Shown one piece after another: positions 35,116-44,686 of a stretch of 64,000 nt of DNA. This DNA is from Bacillota bacterium (GTDB lineage: Bacteria > Bacillota > Bacilli > Alicyclobacillales > SLC66), in NCBI GenBank assembly GCA_021846285.1, contig JAJZCB010000008.1:1-64000 (forward strand). The letters run 5' to 3'. Made by a program: the position numbers and the translations under genes. The notes beneath the pieces were generated by a model. The model was given only the letters and a program-made list of their open reading frames with translations. It was not told the origin of the DNA and made no database searches. Each line of letters opens with the position of its first letter. The first letter of the stretch is position 1.

Positions 35116-36162
35116 TCAATTCACATAGAACTTTGTGAGCAAGTCGCTCAGCCCCTTTGACAGGTGCCCCAGTAACGGAATCACCCGGGCATAGTCCATT
35201 CTCGTCGGTCCGATCAGTCCAATGACGCCCACCGGCAAACCGCCGACCGTGTACGTCGCCGTTACCAGCGAACAATCATGCAGCGACTGGACGTCATTTT
35301 CGCCGCCGATTCTCACCTGCAACTGAAGCGTAGACTCATCGCTGCGCAAAGCTTCCATTACGTCATGGTGACGTTCCAGCCAAGTTAAGACAGGCTGTGC
35401 TTTGTGGACATCGCGAAACTCGGGTTGCAGCAGCATATTGGTCGCGCCGCCCAGATACACTTTCCCTTCCTTGTCGCTCTCAAGCCAGGTGACAACCTGA
35501 TCCAGCAAATGCACTGCTTCTTCATAGTCGCGCATGTGACGCGACACCTCATGCGTGATCTCTTCCAAAGCCCGGGACCGGATACGATACATGGGCGTGC
35601 CCGAGAGTCTTGCGTTCAGAATCCGGACCAAACTCTCCATTTCACGGATGGAAACCCCTTCCGGCATACTCACCGTGCGATTATAGACCTGACCGGAGGA
35701 CGCAACCATCAAAAGCACCGCAGTATGGTCATTGAGCGCCACCAACTGCAGGTTCTTGAGAGTCGTGTCGTAGACCTGGGGACCGAGCACGACAGCTGTA
35801 TACTGCGTAAGATTGGACAGGAACAGCGCCGTTTGCTGGGCCACCCGCTCCATCTCGCCAATGCGTTCCGTGAACAGCGACTTGATTCGGGTGATCTCCT
35901 GCCCCGACAAGCGGGTGTCGCCCATCAGCAAGTGATCCACGTAGAACCGATAGCCCGTTTGCGACGGGATTCTGCCAGCAGAAGCGTGCGGTTGCTCCAG
36001 ATACCCCAGTTCTTCGAGATCGGCCATTTCATTGCGAATCGTCGCCGCGCTGAGACCCAGGTCGGTCTGTTTTGAGATCGTACGCGACCCCACAGGTTCG
36101 GCTGAAAGGACATAGTTGTCAACAATCATGCGCAAAATCATCATTTGCCGGTCGGTCAACAT
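35116..36162 (-). CDS. hrcA: Heat-inducible transcription repressor HrcA
   Basis: Repressor of class I heat-shock genes, binding CIRCE. The 348-residue protein has an N-terminal winged helix (MLTDRQMMILRMIVDNYVLS, then EPVGSRTISKQTDLGLSAATIRNEMADLEELGYL), a GAF-like domain and the C-terminal VIGLIGPTRMDYARVIPLL. GGAGGGG is 7 nt upstream of the ATG at 36162. It is first in the operon it controls, with a perfect CIRCE 46 bp ahead. Confidence 0.97.
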   Translation of the reverse strand: MLTDRQMMILRMIVDNYVLSAEPVGSRTISKQTDLGLSAATIRNEMADLEELGYLEQPHASAGRIPSQTGYRFYVDHLLMGDTRLSGQEITRIKSLFTERIGEMERVAQQTALFLSNLTQYTAVVLGPQVYDTTLKNLQLVALNDHTAVLLMVASSGQVYNRTVSMPEGVSIREMESLVRILNARLSGTPMYRIRSRALEEITHEVSRHMRDYEEAVHLLDQVVTWLESDKEGKVYLGGATNMLLQPEFRDVHKAQPVLTWLERHHDVMEALRSDESTLQLQVRIGGENDVQSLHDCSLVTATYTVGGLPVGVIGLIGPTRMDYARVIPLLGHLSKGLSDLLTKFYVN

Positions 36163-36207
36163 ATGCATTCCCCTCCTGACGGAGCAGCCAAACAAATTCT
36201 GTTCTTG

Positions 36208-36234
36208 TTAGCACTCGATCGCATCGAGTGCTAA
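36208..36234. promoter_or_regulatory. CIRCE operator (HrcA binding site)
   Basis: TTAGCACTC-N9-GAGTGCTAA, a perfect match to the CIRCE consensus, between the promoter and the hrcA start. Confidence 0.97.
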
Positions 36235-36245
36235 CGATTACCCAA

Positions 36246-36275
36246 AATGTATCAGAATCAATGCCACAGTGTCAA
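36246..36275 (-). promoter_or_regulatory. Sigma-A promoter of the hrcA operon
   Basis: Minus strand TTGACA (36270-36275), 18-bp spacer ending in an extended TGA, TACATT (36246-36251). CIRCE follows about 11 bp downstream. Confidence 0.75.
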
Positions 36276-36327
36276 CTCAAACTGCACCGAGTTCATCAAG
36301 ATAAAAAACCCGCTACGCGCCACCATC

Positions 36328-36430
36328 AGTGGACTGAAAAACCCACTCGTCAGGATTCATATGCTGTGCCCGTCGCGAGTTCGGCGCAGCCGTGTGTGAG
36401 CAGGGGCACAGCATATGAATCCGGCTGGCA
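36328..36430 (+). repeat. Structured intergenic repeat, copy C
   Basis: Small hairpin AGTGG/CCACT (36328-36332 and 36343-36347) with loop ACTGAAAAAC, then a perfect 19-bp basal stem (36353-36371 against 36404-36422; arm GGATTCATATGCTGTGCCC), internal loop GCGAGTT / TGTGTGAG, apical CGGC-GCA-GCCG, and GGCTGGCA at the end. Compared with copy A, the stem has CATATG for CCTATG with matching changes on the other arm, and the small hairpin also changes on both sides. It lies between hemW and the hrcA promoter. Confidence 0.88.
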
Positions 36431-36450
36431 GGAACATTTTCCGGAACAGA

Positions 36451-37632
36451 TTATGAACAAACACCGATAAACGCGGAAAAAATCTCGTTGGCCACTTCGA
36501 AATAGGCGGGCGGAACGCGCACCTCATTGACACCTTGCAGCAATACTCCCTGCCTTGATAACCGATCGAGGACGTTCCCAAACACATCGCGCATATCCAC
36601 TCCGTGCAGCGCCCGAAAGTGGGCGTACGACACGCCCTCTTGCAACCGCAGTCCAAGCATCATCGTATCTTCCATCGCCGCCCCGGTCGCAACACTCTGA
36701 ACCTCGGTCACCGGTCGTTCTCCACGACGCACCCGTTGACCGTAAGAAGTCAGAGACCGTTCATTCTGATAGCGGCTCGCACGCACATATCCATGCGCGC
36801 CCGCGCCCGCAGCCAGATAGGGCAGGTTGCGCCAATAGCCAAGATTGTGCCTGGCTTCCTGTCCAGGCAGCGCAAAATTGCTGATTTCATACTGAGCGCA
36901 CCCATGCGACGCGAGTATGTCTCGCGCTGTTTCATACATGGCCACCTCCGCGTCCTCGTCCGGCAACCGAAGCAACCCGGCCTCTTGCCACCTGGCGAAC
37001 GGAGTGCCATCCTCCACTTTGAGTCCATACGCCGACACATGAGTGACTCCGGTTTCGAGAACCCCCCTGAGGCTGTCACTGACATCTTGCACAGTCTGAT
37101 CGGGAAGGCCCAGCATCAGATCGGCATTGATCCGTGTGAACCCTTTTGCCGCCGCCAGTTCTATGCTGCGCGCGACATCATCCGCGCCGTGAAGGCGTCC
37201 GATTGTCTGCAGCAACGTCTCGTTCAATGACTGCGCGCCAAAACTGAGTCGATTCACCCCTATGGCGAGCAACGTATCGAGCAGCGCAGGATCCACCGTG
37301 CCGGGATTCGCCTCGGCTGTCCATTCACAGTCCGAGGCGGTGTCGAACAACTCGTGAATGGTCTGGGCCACCCTTCGCCACTGTGAAGAAGACAGCAGCG
37401 TTGGCGTTCCCCCGCCAAAGAAGACCGTATCGAGACATGGTCGCTCTCCAGCGCCAAAGTACGCGTCTCGCAACAGGCGCAGTTCAACCGTCAGGTCATC
37501 CACGTACGCTGAGCGCACCGCGTCACCCGCGACGTAGGAATTGAAATCACAATAGAAGCACTTACTCGCGCAAAAGGGGATATGAACGTACAGCGAACGA
37601 GGCGCGCGATCCACAAGCAGCGCGTCATTCAA
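36451..37632 (-). CDS. hemW: Radical SAM haem chaperone HemW
   Basis: HemW/HemN-like radical SAM protein; family members bind haem and are proposed haem chaperones rather than coproporphyrinogen oxidases. The 393 residues carry [16 protein letters not shown] with the CX3CX2C cluster motif, [10 protein letters not shown] and [12 protein letters not shown]. The HNxxYW-type motif [21 protein letters not shown] is present. TTG at 37632 overlaps the lepA stop and is the most likely start; a GTG six codons later is possible. Confidence 0.92.
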   Translation of the reverse strand: MNDALLVDRAPRSLYVHIPFCASKCFYCDFNSYVAGDAVRSAYVDDLTVELRLLRDAYFGAGERPCLDTVFFGGGTPTLLSSSQWRRVAQTIHELFDTASDCEWTAEANPGTVDPALLDTLLAIGVNRLSFGAQSLNETLLQTIGRLHGADDVARSIELAAAKGFTRINADLMLGLPDQTVQDVSDSLRGVLETGVTHVSAYGLKVEDGTPFARWQEAGLLRLPDEDAEVAMYETARDILASHGCAQYEISNFALPGQEARHNLGYWRNLPYLAAGAGAHGYVRASRYQNERSLTSYGQRVRRGERPVTEVQSVATGAAMEDTMMLGLRLQEGVSYAHFRALHGVDMRDVFGNVLDRLSRQGVLLQGVNEVRVPPAYFEVANEIFSAFIGVCS

Positions 37633-39427
37633 TCTTGAGCACCGCCATGAAGGCTTCCTGCGGCACCTCAACGTTGCCAACCTGCTTCATGCGTTTCTTG
37701 CCTTCCTTCTGCTTCTCGAGCAACTTGCGCTTGCGTGAAATATCTCCGCCGTAGCACTTCGCCAGTACGTTTTTGCGCATGGCGCGAATGGTCTCGCGCG
37801 CAACCACTTTATTGCCGATCGCGGCCTGAACGGGCACCTCGAACATCTGCCTGGGAATCAGTTCCTTCAATTTTTCACACAGGATTTTCCCGCGATAATA
37901 CGCCTTGTCCCTGTGGACAATGAACGAGAGCGCGTCGACGATCTCACCATTTAACAGGATGTCCAGTTTCACAAGTTGAGAGGGTCGATACCCGATCACT
38001 TCATAGTCAAACGACGCGTATCCCTTCGTGCCCGATTTGAGCCGATCGAAAAAGTCGTACACAATCTCGGTCAGCGGCAACTCATACACGAGAGTCACAC
38101 GCGTCTCATCGAGGTACTGCATGTCCAGAAACACACCGCGTTTTTCCTGACACAACTCCATCACACTGCCAACGAACTCCTTCGGTACGATCACTGACGC
38201 TTTAACGTAAGGCTCCTCTATGCGATCCACTTTGGTTGACTCAGGCAACAGACTGGGGTTGTCAATCTCCACCATCGCTCCGCTCGTCATGTAGACCCGA
38301 TAGACAACGCTCGGCGCTGTGGTAATGAGTGTGAGGCCGTACTCTCTTTCCAGACGCTCCTGAATGATCTCCATGTGCAACAGGCCCAGAAAACCGCACC
38401 GAAAGCCAAACCCGAGCGCCGAGGAAGTCTCAGGCTCGTACCGCAGAGAAGCGTCATTGAGTTCCAGTCGCTCCAAGGCGTCGCGCACCAGTGGATAATC
38501 CGAAGCGTCCACCGGATACAGGCCGCAAAATACCATTGGGTTAATCCTTCGGTAACCCGGCAACGGTTCCGGGGTTTGACGCCTGGAGTCTGTTACCGTG
38601 TCGCCAACGCGTGTATCGCGCATCGTCTTGATCGCCGCGGCGATGAACCCCACATCTCCGGCCCGCAGTTCGTCCACGGGCGTCATGCGCGGGCGAAACA
38701 CACCCACTTCGACAACCTCGTGTTCGGCTCCGGTCGCCATCATTTTGATCCGCATACCCGACCGCACAAAACCGTTGACAACCCGCACATAGACGATAAC
38801 GCCTTTATACGCGTCATAGTGCGAATCAAAGATCAGCGCCTGCAACGGCCGGGTTGAATCCCCTGTGGGAGCAGGAATTTTGTGGACGATCTGTTCGAGA
38901 ATCTCCCGGATGCCGATGCCTGCCTTTGCAGACGCAAGAACGGCGTCCGTTGCGTCGAGCCCGATAACATTCTCGATTTCATGGCGCACCCGTTCCGGTT
39001 CCGCAGAAGGCAGGTCAATCTTGTTGATGACCGGCAATATCTCCAAATTGTTCTCGAGCGCGAGGTAGACGTTGGCCAGTGTCTGCGCCTCTATGCCCTG
39101 TGCGGCGTCCACGACGAGCAGGGCGCCTTCGCATGCGGCGAGACTGCGCGACACTTCATAAGTAAAGTCTACGTGACCCGGCGTGTCGATCAGATTCAGC
39201 GTGTATATCTCGCCATCATCTGCGGGATACGTCAGGCGCACAGCCTGCAACTTGATGGTGATGCCCCGTTCACGCTCCAGATCCATCTGGTCGAGCACCT
39301 GATCCTGCATCTCACGCGAGGTGAGCGCTCCCGTATATTCAAGAATTCGGTCGGCCAATGTCGATTTGCCGTGGTCAATATGCGCGATGATGGAAAAGTT
39401 GCGGACACGCGAAATGGCGTCTGACAC
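37625..39427 (-). CDS. lepA: Elongation factor 4 (LepA)
   Basis: Ribosome-associated GTPase that back-translocates or aids ribosome biogenesis under stress. The 600-residue protein has G1 [16 protein letters not shown] (G2), DTPGHVDF (G3), NKIDLP (G4), EF-G-like domains and the LepA-specific C-terminus ([17 protein letters not shown]-like at the end). The start is GTG with AGGGGG 7 nt upstream. Its stop overlaps hemW. Confidence 0.98.
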   Translation of the reverse strand: MSDAISRVRNFSIIAHIDHGKSTLADRILEYTGALTSREMQDQVLDQMDLERERGITIKLQAVRLTYPADDGEIYTLNLIDTPGHVDFTYEVSRSLAACEGALLVVDAAQGIEAQTLANVYLALENNLEILPVINKIDLPSAEPERVRHEIENVIGLDATDAVLASAKAGIGIREILEQIVHKIPAPTGDSTRPLQALIFDSHYDAYKGVIVYVRVVNGFVRSGMRIKMMATGAEHEVVEVGVFRPRMTPVDELRAGDVGFIAAAIKTMRDTRVGDTVTDSRRQTPEPLPGYRRINPMVFCGLYPVDASDYPLVRDALERLELNDASLRYEPETSSALGFGFRCGFLGLLHMEIIQERLEREYGLTLITTAPSVVYRVYMTSGAMVEIDNPSLLPESTKVDRIEEPYVKASVIVPKEFVGSVMELCQEKRGVFLDMQYLDETRVTLVYELPLTEIVYDFFDRLKSGTKGYASFDYEVIGYRPSQLVKLDILLNGEIVDALSFIVHRDKAYYRGKILCEKLKELIPRQMFEVPVQAAIGNKVVARETIRAMRKNVLAKCYGGDISRKRKLLEKQKEGKKRMKQVGNVEVPQEAFMAVLKIE

Positions 39428-39473
39428 ACAAATCCCCCTAAAACTTTGGACAAGTAAAAAACCATTGCCCTTT

Positions 39474-39503
39474 ATTGTACGTTACCGCACTGTAAGGAAG
39501 CAA
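39474..39503 (-). promoter_or_regulatory. Putative sigma-A promoter of lepA-hemW
   Basis: Minus strand TTGCTT (39498-39503), 18-bp spacer, TACAAT (39474-39479). Confidence 0.55.
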
Positions 39504-39579
39504 TGGCAGAGGCGAAGTCGCGAAGTCATCGGTCGGAAAACGACATCCCTTCCCGCATCATCGCCAATCACTCACCACA

Positions 39580-40305
39580 TTACTGACCACCCGTCAGCGG
39601 TACTCCGACCTGCTCGACAGGCGGCGTTGACGGGGCGCGTGTGGCAGCGGCAAACACGCTCATGAGCCATTGATGCACTTCGCGCTGCAATAGCAGTCCC
39701 AAATCGACTGCGTCACTCTGAATATAGGCATTGGCAGGGTTGCGATTCTGGTCAATCACACGATCCAGCGTATGCTGCAGCGTAGGTCTGGGAACCACTA
39801 CCGCCCCCGCCGCGGAAACCGAACCTGTCGATCCGCTGGCGCCAGAGATTGCAGATTGTCCGGTTGCAGACGACGATCCACCCACTTGCCCCCCACTGAC
39901 AGAGGCTTGGGCGCCGCCTGTGACCACGGGTTGTCCTTCACTCACGGTTGCAACTGCTTGCGGTTTCGTTGCAGCGGCAGTTCCCGAACTCGTGAACGCC
40001 TGGTTTTGGTTACCTGCCTGATACACACTCGCCCCTTGATTGACGACAGTCGTCTGAGCCACGGCGTACGAAGGAAAGGGAACGGCTGGCGGCATGTCGA
40101 GCTTTGTGACAATGACGTGCATAAACGCGGCAACCATAAAAGCGCCGCCGCTCACAACCAAAGAACTGACCACGAGAAACAGCATGACGCCGACAAATTT
40201 TTGCAATCCGTGCGGAAGTTGACTGCTTTTGGCCAATCTGTCGGCCACCTCCTTGCGGAGTTCATAGTACAGAGGAAACATCCCGTTGCCGATCTCTCTT
40301 CTCAT
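39580..40305 (-). CDS. Hypothetical membrane protein in the spoIIP/yqxA position
   Basis: A 241-residue protein I do not recognise. It has a basic N-terminus (LYYELRKEVADRLAKSSQL), one membrane helix at about 38-62 (VGVMLFLVVSSLVVSGG), then a long Ala/Ser/Gly/Gln/Thr-rich region (about 80-170) likely exposed outside the membrane, and a short structured C-terminus (HTLDRVIDQNRNPANAYIQS). GAGG is 8 nt before the ATG. In B. subtilis spoIIP and yqxA lie between gpr and lepA; I see no amidase domain and no clear YqxA similarity here. Confidence 0.75.
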   Translation of the reverse strand: MRREIGNGMFPLYYELRKEVADRLAKSSQLPHGLQKFVGVMLFLVVSSLVVSGGAFMVAAFMHVIVTKLDMPPAVPFPSYAVAQTTVVNQGASVYQAGNQNQAFTSSGTAAATKPQAVATVSEGQPVVTGGAQASVSGGQVGGSSSATGQSAISGASGSTGSVSAAGAVVVPRPTLQHTLDRVIDQNRNPANAYIQSDAVDLGLLLQREVHQWLMSVFAAATRAPSTPPVEQVGVPLTGGQ

Positions 40306-40440
40306 GCAATTCGCCTCTTTGTCATTCTATCTGTACCAGATTGGTATGATAGAGTGGACAAGAGTATTCCAAGTACCCAGTGGCGCGCATGACTGTCAAT
40401 TGTGCGAGCGGAGTAGTGAACGCCCACCATACAGACAGGT

Positions 40441-41505
40441 CTAATGCGTCAAGGCCTTGGCCTCTTCGATTGTCATGGCAGGATGCAGCGCAACATTCAG
40501 CCCCATCCCCACCACATGCGCAATGTCCTCGACAAACTCGTCGATCTCCTTCGGAGTCACCATAAGATTGTTGCCGAGCGGTTGCAGAACCTCGGAGATC
40601 AGCGCGCGTTTCTCATCCCCGGTAAACTGATTCAATATCTTGCCCGCTCCATTTCCGGGAACTTTGTCTTCCAACTGGCGCAGCAACAGATCCATCGCAT
40701 CAGAGGCGATGGTCGCCGCGTCAACCACAGTGGGGATGCCCACCGCAATAACGTCCACGCCCAGCGTATCGCGGTTCAGCGCCCGTCTGCGGTTGCCGAC
40801 GCCCGCTCCGGGCTGGATTCCAGAATCCGCTATCTGTATGGTGGCGTTGACACGTTCCAGCGAACGTGAAGCCAGGGCGTCGACTGCGACGACCAGATCC
40901 GGATGGACCCTGTCCACAATGCCCTGCACGATTTCGCTGGTTTCGATTCCCGTTAGCCCCAACACGCCAGGCGCCACCGCACACACGGCTCGAAATCCCT
41001 CCCCCAGGACCTCCGGCATGAGGCTGAACAGATGACGCGTGATGAACAGATTTTCCACTACAAGCGGACCCAGCGCATCCGGGGTCACGTTCCAGTTGCC
41101 AAGGCCAATCACCAACACAACAGCATCTTCGGCGATGTGAACATATCGGGAAAATTCTTCCGCGAAGCGGCGCGCCACCCTCTCCTGCAAGTCGGGATCC
41201 TTGTGGCGAAGTTCAGGCACGTCAAGCGTCGTATAGGTTCCCTTGAGCTTCCCCAGCTGTCTTGCCGCCGAATCCGTGTGAACGACCAGGCGTGTCACGC
41301 GGATCTGCTCTTCTTCATCCGTTTCCACCTGCAACCCGCGAATTCGCTTGTCGGGCCCTAGCGATTCATGGGCCTCAAGCGCCAGATCCGTCCGAACACT
41401 TTGAAACTCCTGAGTCATTGGTTCAGCATCCGCTTCTGCCTTGCTTCGCGCTTTGGATAGACGATCAAAGCGCACAGCGGCCCTGCGTGGATACGGATTT
41501 CGCAT
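40441..41505 (-). CDS. gpr: Germination protease GPR
   Basis: Spore-specific aspartic-type peptidase (family A25) that degrades small acid-soluble proteins on germination. The 354-residue zymogen has an N-terminal propeptide (before VRTDLALEAHESL), the conserved VVLVIGLGNWNVTPDALGP and VVAVDALASRSLERVNATIQIAD segments, then the GSGVGNRR-like PGAGVGNRRRALNRDTLGV. It is divergent from rpsT, as in Bacillus. A SASP gene is 0.6 kb away. Confidence 0.95.
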   Translation of the reverse strand: MRNPYPRRAAVRFDRLSKARSKAEADAEPMTQEFQSVRTDLALEAHESLGPDKRIRGLQVETDEEEQIRVTRLVVHTDSAARQLGKLKGTYTTLDVPELRHKDPDLQERVARRFAEEFSRYVHIAEDAVVLVIGLGNWNVTPDALGPLVVENLFITRHLFSLMPEVLGEGFRAVCAVAPGVLGLTGIETSEIVQGIVDRVHPDLVVAVDALASRSLERVNATIQIADSGIQPGAGVGNRRRALNRDTLGVDVIAVGIPTVVDAATIASDAMDLLLRQLEDKVPGNGAGKILNQFTGDEKRALISEVLQPLGNNLMVTPKEIDEFVEDIAHVVGMGLNVALHPAMTIEEAKALTH

Positions 41506-41620
41506 GTACTGACCTCACTTTGCAAAGAGATGACCTATCGGTTCAGATCATACGTTTCCATCATTCCCAACACTCAGCCGGCAGATTCGGGTGAACGCAA
41601 ACAACAGGGAGTGGACTGAC

Positions 41621-41650
41621 GCGAACGCGCGAACGCGCAAACGCTCGAAC
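41621..41650. repeat. 8-bp tandem repeat upstream of the rpsT promoter
   Basis: GCGAACGC, GCGAACGC, GCAAACGC and a partial TCGAAC lie in direct succession, ending 7 bp before the -35 element. Confidence 0.7.
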
Positions 41651-41657
41651 CACGGGG

Positions 41658-41686
41658 TTGATTCGCCTGGTCTGCCATGGTAAAAT
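41658..41686 (+). promoter_or_regulatory. Sigma-A promoter of rpsT
   Basis: TTGATT (41658-41663), 17-bp spacer, TAAAAT (41681-41686); 45 bp upstream of the start codon. Confidence 0.8.
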
Positions 41687-41731
41687 GAAATCTGTTTATT
41701 TGCAGAGGTGCAATGTAAGGAGGTGAATTCA

Positions 41732-41998
41732 ATGCCGAACATCAAGTCCGCAATCAAACGCGTAAAGATCACGAAGGTGCGCACATTGCGCAATGCATCC
41801 GCCAAGTCGGCGCTGCGCACCGCTCTGAGAAAGTTTGAACATGCTTTGCGCGAACGCGACATGGAAACGGCGCAAACCGCCTTGCATAATGCAACCCGTT
41901 CACTCGATAAAGCAGTGACCAAAGGGATTGTACATCGCAATTATGCAGCCCGGAAAAAGTCCCGCTTAACCAAACGACTCCACAAGGCCGCCATCTGA
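41732..41998 (+). CDS. rpsT: 30S ribosomal protein S20
   Basis: 16S rRNA-binding protein of the small subunit, 88 residues, highly basic and helical: MPNIKSAIKRVKITKVRTLR, then ASAKSALRTALRKFE, and VHRNYAARKKSRLTKRLHKA at the end. A near-perfect Shine-Dalgarno, AAGGAGGTGA, precedes the ATG. It is a monocistronic plus-strand gene with its own promoter. Confidence 0.98.
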   Translation: MPNIKSAIKRVKITKVRTLRNASAKSALRTALRKFEHALRERDMETAQTALHNATRSLDKAVTKGIVHRNYAARKKSRLTKRLHKAAI

Positions 41999-42039
41999 TA
42001 CGACTGGAGACAATGGACAGCTGAACAGAGATAGGAGAA

Positions 42040-42063
42040 AGAGGCGGTATATACACCGTCTCT
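42040..42063 (+). terminator. Terminator between rpsT and the SASP gene (bidirectional)
   Basis: AGAGGCGGT (42040-42048) pairs with ACCGTCTCT (42055-42063) with one G-T pair; 6-nt loop. Pyrimidine-rich sequence follows on both sides, but no long T run. Confidence 0.55.
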
Positions 42064-42092
42064 TCTGGTATTCTCATCAATCGATCGTCCAA

Positions 42093-42392
42093 TCATCCCT
42101 GATCGTTATTCCGAACAGCAAGTTCCTGTTGGGCGAGTTCTACAAGCCGTTTGACCATTTCTCCCCCAACTACCCCTCCCTTCGTCCCCGCTTCCCGAGT
42201 TGTCATGCTTCCACCGTCTGGTTCCTGCACCCTCTCTCGATGATCGATCAAGGGCTGATGGGTAGAGTTGTAATCCGCGGATGAACCCCCACTCTGTTGA
42301 TCTATGCTCTCCAAATGGTGCGCGACGATATCCAATTTCATGGATTGCAACGCCTGGCGAGCTTCGGGCACCAATAAACGCCGTCTCCCCAT
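42093..42392 (-). CDS. Alpha/beta-type small acid-soluble spore protein, divergent
   Basis: DNA-coating spore protein family, 99 residues (usual 60-75). The family's N-terminal helix is recognisable in LLVPEARQALQSMKLDIVAH and the C-terminal helix in TKGGVVGGEMVKRLVELAQQ. A Ser/Gln/His-rich linker between the two is longer than normal. The GPR cleavage segment, normally EIAQEF or EFASEF, is replaced by DIVAHH. GGAG is 8 nt before the ATG at 42392. Confidence 0.82.
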   Translation of the reverse strand: MGRRRLLVPEARQALQSMKLDIVAHHLESIDQQSGGSSADYNSTHQPLIDHRERVQEPDGGSMTTREAGTKGGVVGGEMVKRLVELAQQELAVRNNDQG

Positions 42393-42407
42393 AATCATAT
42401 CTCCTCT

Positions 42408-43433
42408 TTACGCCGTTGCGATGTGACGCAAGAACCACAAATCAAGAGCTGTGCGTTCACTCCACTTTCCGGATTTGACGGCGTACTCAAGATCAGCAAT
42501 CGTCACGAGTTCCCGTTTTGCAACGCCAGCAGACACAGCATGAGCCTGTTCTCGCGCCACCTTTACGGCATAGGGGTGCACCCCAAGAAGAGCGGCGAGC
42601 GCTTGATCTGGCTGGTGCGGGTCGTCCTGGACGCGCGCGATCAGTCGATATTGTCGCGCGAGCAGGGCGAAAAACGAGAACAGCGATTCTTGACTCGCGA
42701 CTTTCTGATAGAGCCTGTACGCATCCGCGTATCGGTGTGAAACCGTCAACCGAACGACTTCAAAGATGTCCACGCGACTCGAGTCAGCGATCAATATGTC
42801 TAGCGTCTCATCGGAAATACGGTCATTCGTTGCCAGATAGAGCTTCAGTTTTTCCGCCTCACTGGCGAGATTTGCGAGTGATTCGCCACAACGGACCAAC
42901 ACACGATCCATCTGCGGCGCTGTTATGCCAGTGTCCGAACCCAGGAGGTCGCGCGCCAGAAGTCGCCACTGCTCACGCGTATGTTTAGCGGCGTTGATCA
43001 GCGTCAGAACTGGGCTCGCACGCATCTGCCTGACAGCCTTCTTGCGTTCATCCAGTTTTCCACCAGCGGCATAGAGAATCAGCGGGCGGAACGGAGGATG
43101 CGCCAGCAGCCAATCCAGTTCCTCTGCGGTTACTCCACCACTGCCGCTCGCCCTGCTCGTCGTCGTTGGATACTCGAAATCGGCGCAAAGGACGATCGCC
43201 GGTTCCGCCAATAGTCCCCCAGTATCCGCATCAGACAGAATGTGACCAAAGTCGTCGCTCACCAGCGAGCGACGCACGATCGCCGCGCCGGACCCGGCTC
43301 CAACACTGGTGTTCTGGAGTCGTCGCGCCAGTATTTCGCCTGCGTACCCGTCACCCGTGCCGTATAGAAAGTAAAGCAGTCCGCCGCGACCCTTGCGTAT
43401 ATCCACCAGCGCTTCATACAATGATTTTTCCAA
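42408..43433 (-). CDS. holA: DNA polymerase III delta subunit
   Basis: Delta subunit of the clamp loader, which opens the beta clamp. The 341 residues have the N-terminal AAA-like domain (LLYFLYGTGDGYAGEILARRL), the middle CGESLANLASEAEKLKLYL and SRVDIFEVVRLT segments, and the C-terminal collar domain. Start is likely TTG at 43433 with GAGG upstream; a TTG at 43466 overlapping ndh is the alternative. Poor conservation is typical of this family. Confidence 0.9.
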   Translation of the reverse strand: MEKSLYEALVDIRKGRGGLLYFLYGTGDGYAGEILARRLQNTSVGAGSGAAIVRRSLVSDDFGHILSDADTGGLLAEPAIVLCADFEYPTTTSRASGSGGVTAEELDWLLAHPPFRPLILYAAGGKLDERKKAVRQMRASPVLTLINAAKHTREQWRLLARDLLGSDTGITAPQMDRVLVRCGESLANLASEAEKLKLYLATNDRISDETLDILIADSSRVDIFEVVRLTVSHRYADAYRLYQKVASQESLFSFFALLARQYRLIARVQDDPHQPDQALAALLGVHPYAVKVAREQAHAVSAGVAKRELVTIADLEYAVKSGKWSERTALDLWFLRHIATA

Positions 43434-43446
43434 GAGAACCGCCTCA

Positions 43447-44631
43447 CTAGTATTGTTCCCGAGCAAGTGGCCGTTTGTTCCGGGAAACCATCCTCAGCCC
43501 ACCCAATTGTATCAGATACTTCACCTTAGTGAGTTCCTTCGCAATAGCGGCGACCGTTCCAGACGCCGGCATACCGGCGACTACACCGACGCCGACGTCG
43601 CGCCCGAGTGAAGCGAGGGTGCCGAGAATCTTTGGGTGGAACGTCTGCAATGCCTGACCGCGGATCGCCGCCAAAACGTTGACGCCCGCAATTTCACCCA
43701 TCTGTACAGCGAGTTGCGCGGTTGGCGGCAGCGGCTTTCTTGCAGATACGAATGCCGCACAGTCACCGATTATAAAGACGCGTTCATCGTCAATCGACTG
43801 CAAAAACTCATTGACCTTGGCCCGTCCGCGTTCATCGCACGTGAAGCCTGCAAAAGACAGGAGGGGATTAGCCCTTACACCCCCAGTCCAGACGACCGTC
43901 CTGCTGGCAATGACTTCTCCAGATTCGAGGTGAACTCTGTGTTTTTCTACCTTCACGATCTTTGTTCCGGTGCGAATACGAACGCCTTTGTTCTCCAGCA
44001 CAGACCTGGCTTTTGACTGCAGGTTCTCTGAGAGTGCGGGAAGAATGACGGGCGCCGCCTCCAGGTTCTGAATCTCCGCCAGTCCTGGGTCAATACCGCT
44101 GTGCTTGCACAGATTTGGGAGCCACTCGATCAGTTCCCCGGCGAACTCGATGCCCGTCAGTCCCGCGCCGCCTATGACGATGCGCAAACGGGCCCGATCA
44201 CCGTCCGCTTTGTAAGTTGCGAATTGGCGTTCTATGTGCGATCTGATTTGTCGCGCCGTTTCGACGGAACGAAGTTGCATACTGTGTTCAGCAAGCCCAG
44301 GAATACCAAAAAACTCAGGAGCGCTTCCCAACGCGATAATGGCGTAATCGTAAGGATATGAGTTTTGTCTGCCCTTAACCTCACGAGCCTCACGATTCAT
44401 GCCTATAATTTCGTCCTTTACCACAATAGTTGACGGGCGCCGAAATATTTCCCTGATCTCGATCTTGTAATCGTCGACGGTGTGCCGCCCGCCTGCGGCC
44501 TCGTGCAACCACGTAATGAATTGATGATAGGAATGCTTATTGACCATCGTAAACGCCTGTTCCGCCCGTTCCAGTCGCTTACCCGCCATGACGCCTCCAT
44601 AGCCGGCGCCTGCAATCACAACCCTGGCCAT
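43447..44631 (-). CDS. ndh: Type II NADH dehydrogenase
   Basis: Single-subunit membrane-associated flavoprotein that passes electrons from NADH to quinone without pumping protons. The 394 residues show the FAD Rossmann motif IAGAGYGGVMAGKRL at the N-terminus, the NADH motif IGGAGLTGIEFAGEL at about 160, and the second FAD motif VFIIGDCAAF. GGGGGG precedes the ATG at 44631. Two inverted repeats lie just upstream and may be regulatory. The gene is an insertion relative to the B. subtilis comEC-holA order. Confidence 0.92.
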   Translation of the reverse strand: MARVVIAGAGYGGVMAGKRLERAEQAFTMVNKHSYHQFITWLHEAAGGRHTVDDYKIEIREIFRRPSTIVVKDEIIGMNREAREVKGRQNSYPYDYAIIALGSAPEFFGIPGLAEHSMQLRSVETARQIRSHIERQFATYKADGDRARLRIVIGGAGLTGIEFAGELIEWLPNLCKHSGIDPGLAEIQNLEAAPVILPALSENLQSKARSVLENKGVRIRTGTKIVKVEKHRVHLESGEVIASRTVVWTGGVRANPLLSFAGFTCDERGRAKVNEFLQSIDDERVFIIGDCAAFVSARKPLPPTAQLAVQMGEIAGVNVLAAIRGQALQTFHPKILGTLASLGRDVGVGVVAGMPASGTVAAIAKELTKVKYLIQLGGLRMVSRNKRPLAREQY

Positions 44632-44645
44632 GATGACCGCCCCCC

Positions 44646-44672
44646 ACACTACTCGCACAGTGTGAGTAGTGT
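44646..44672. promoter_or_regulatory. 9-9-9 inverted repeat before ndh (candidate operator or 5' hairpin)
   Basis: ACACTACTC (44646-44654), 9-nt spacer, GAGTAGTGT (44664-44672), perfect. It ends directly beside the ndh Shine-Dalgarno, so it could control transcription or translation. Confidence 0.5.
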
Positions 44673-44686
44673 TCGCCAAAGCACGA

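Noticed and set aside
44646-44672. CIRCE-like element before ndh
   Set aside because: It has the 9-9-9 layout but only the inner arm bases (ACTC/GAGT) match CIRCE; I do not call it an HrcA site.
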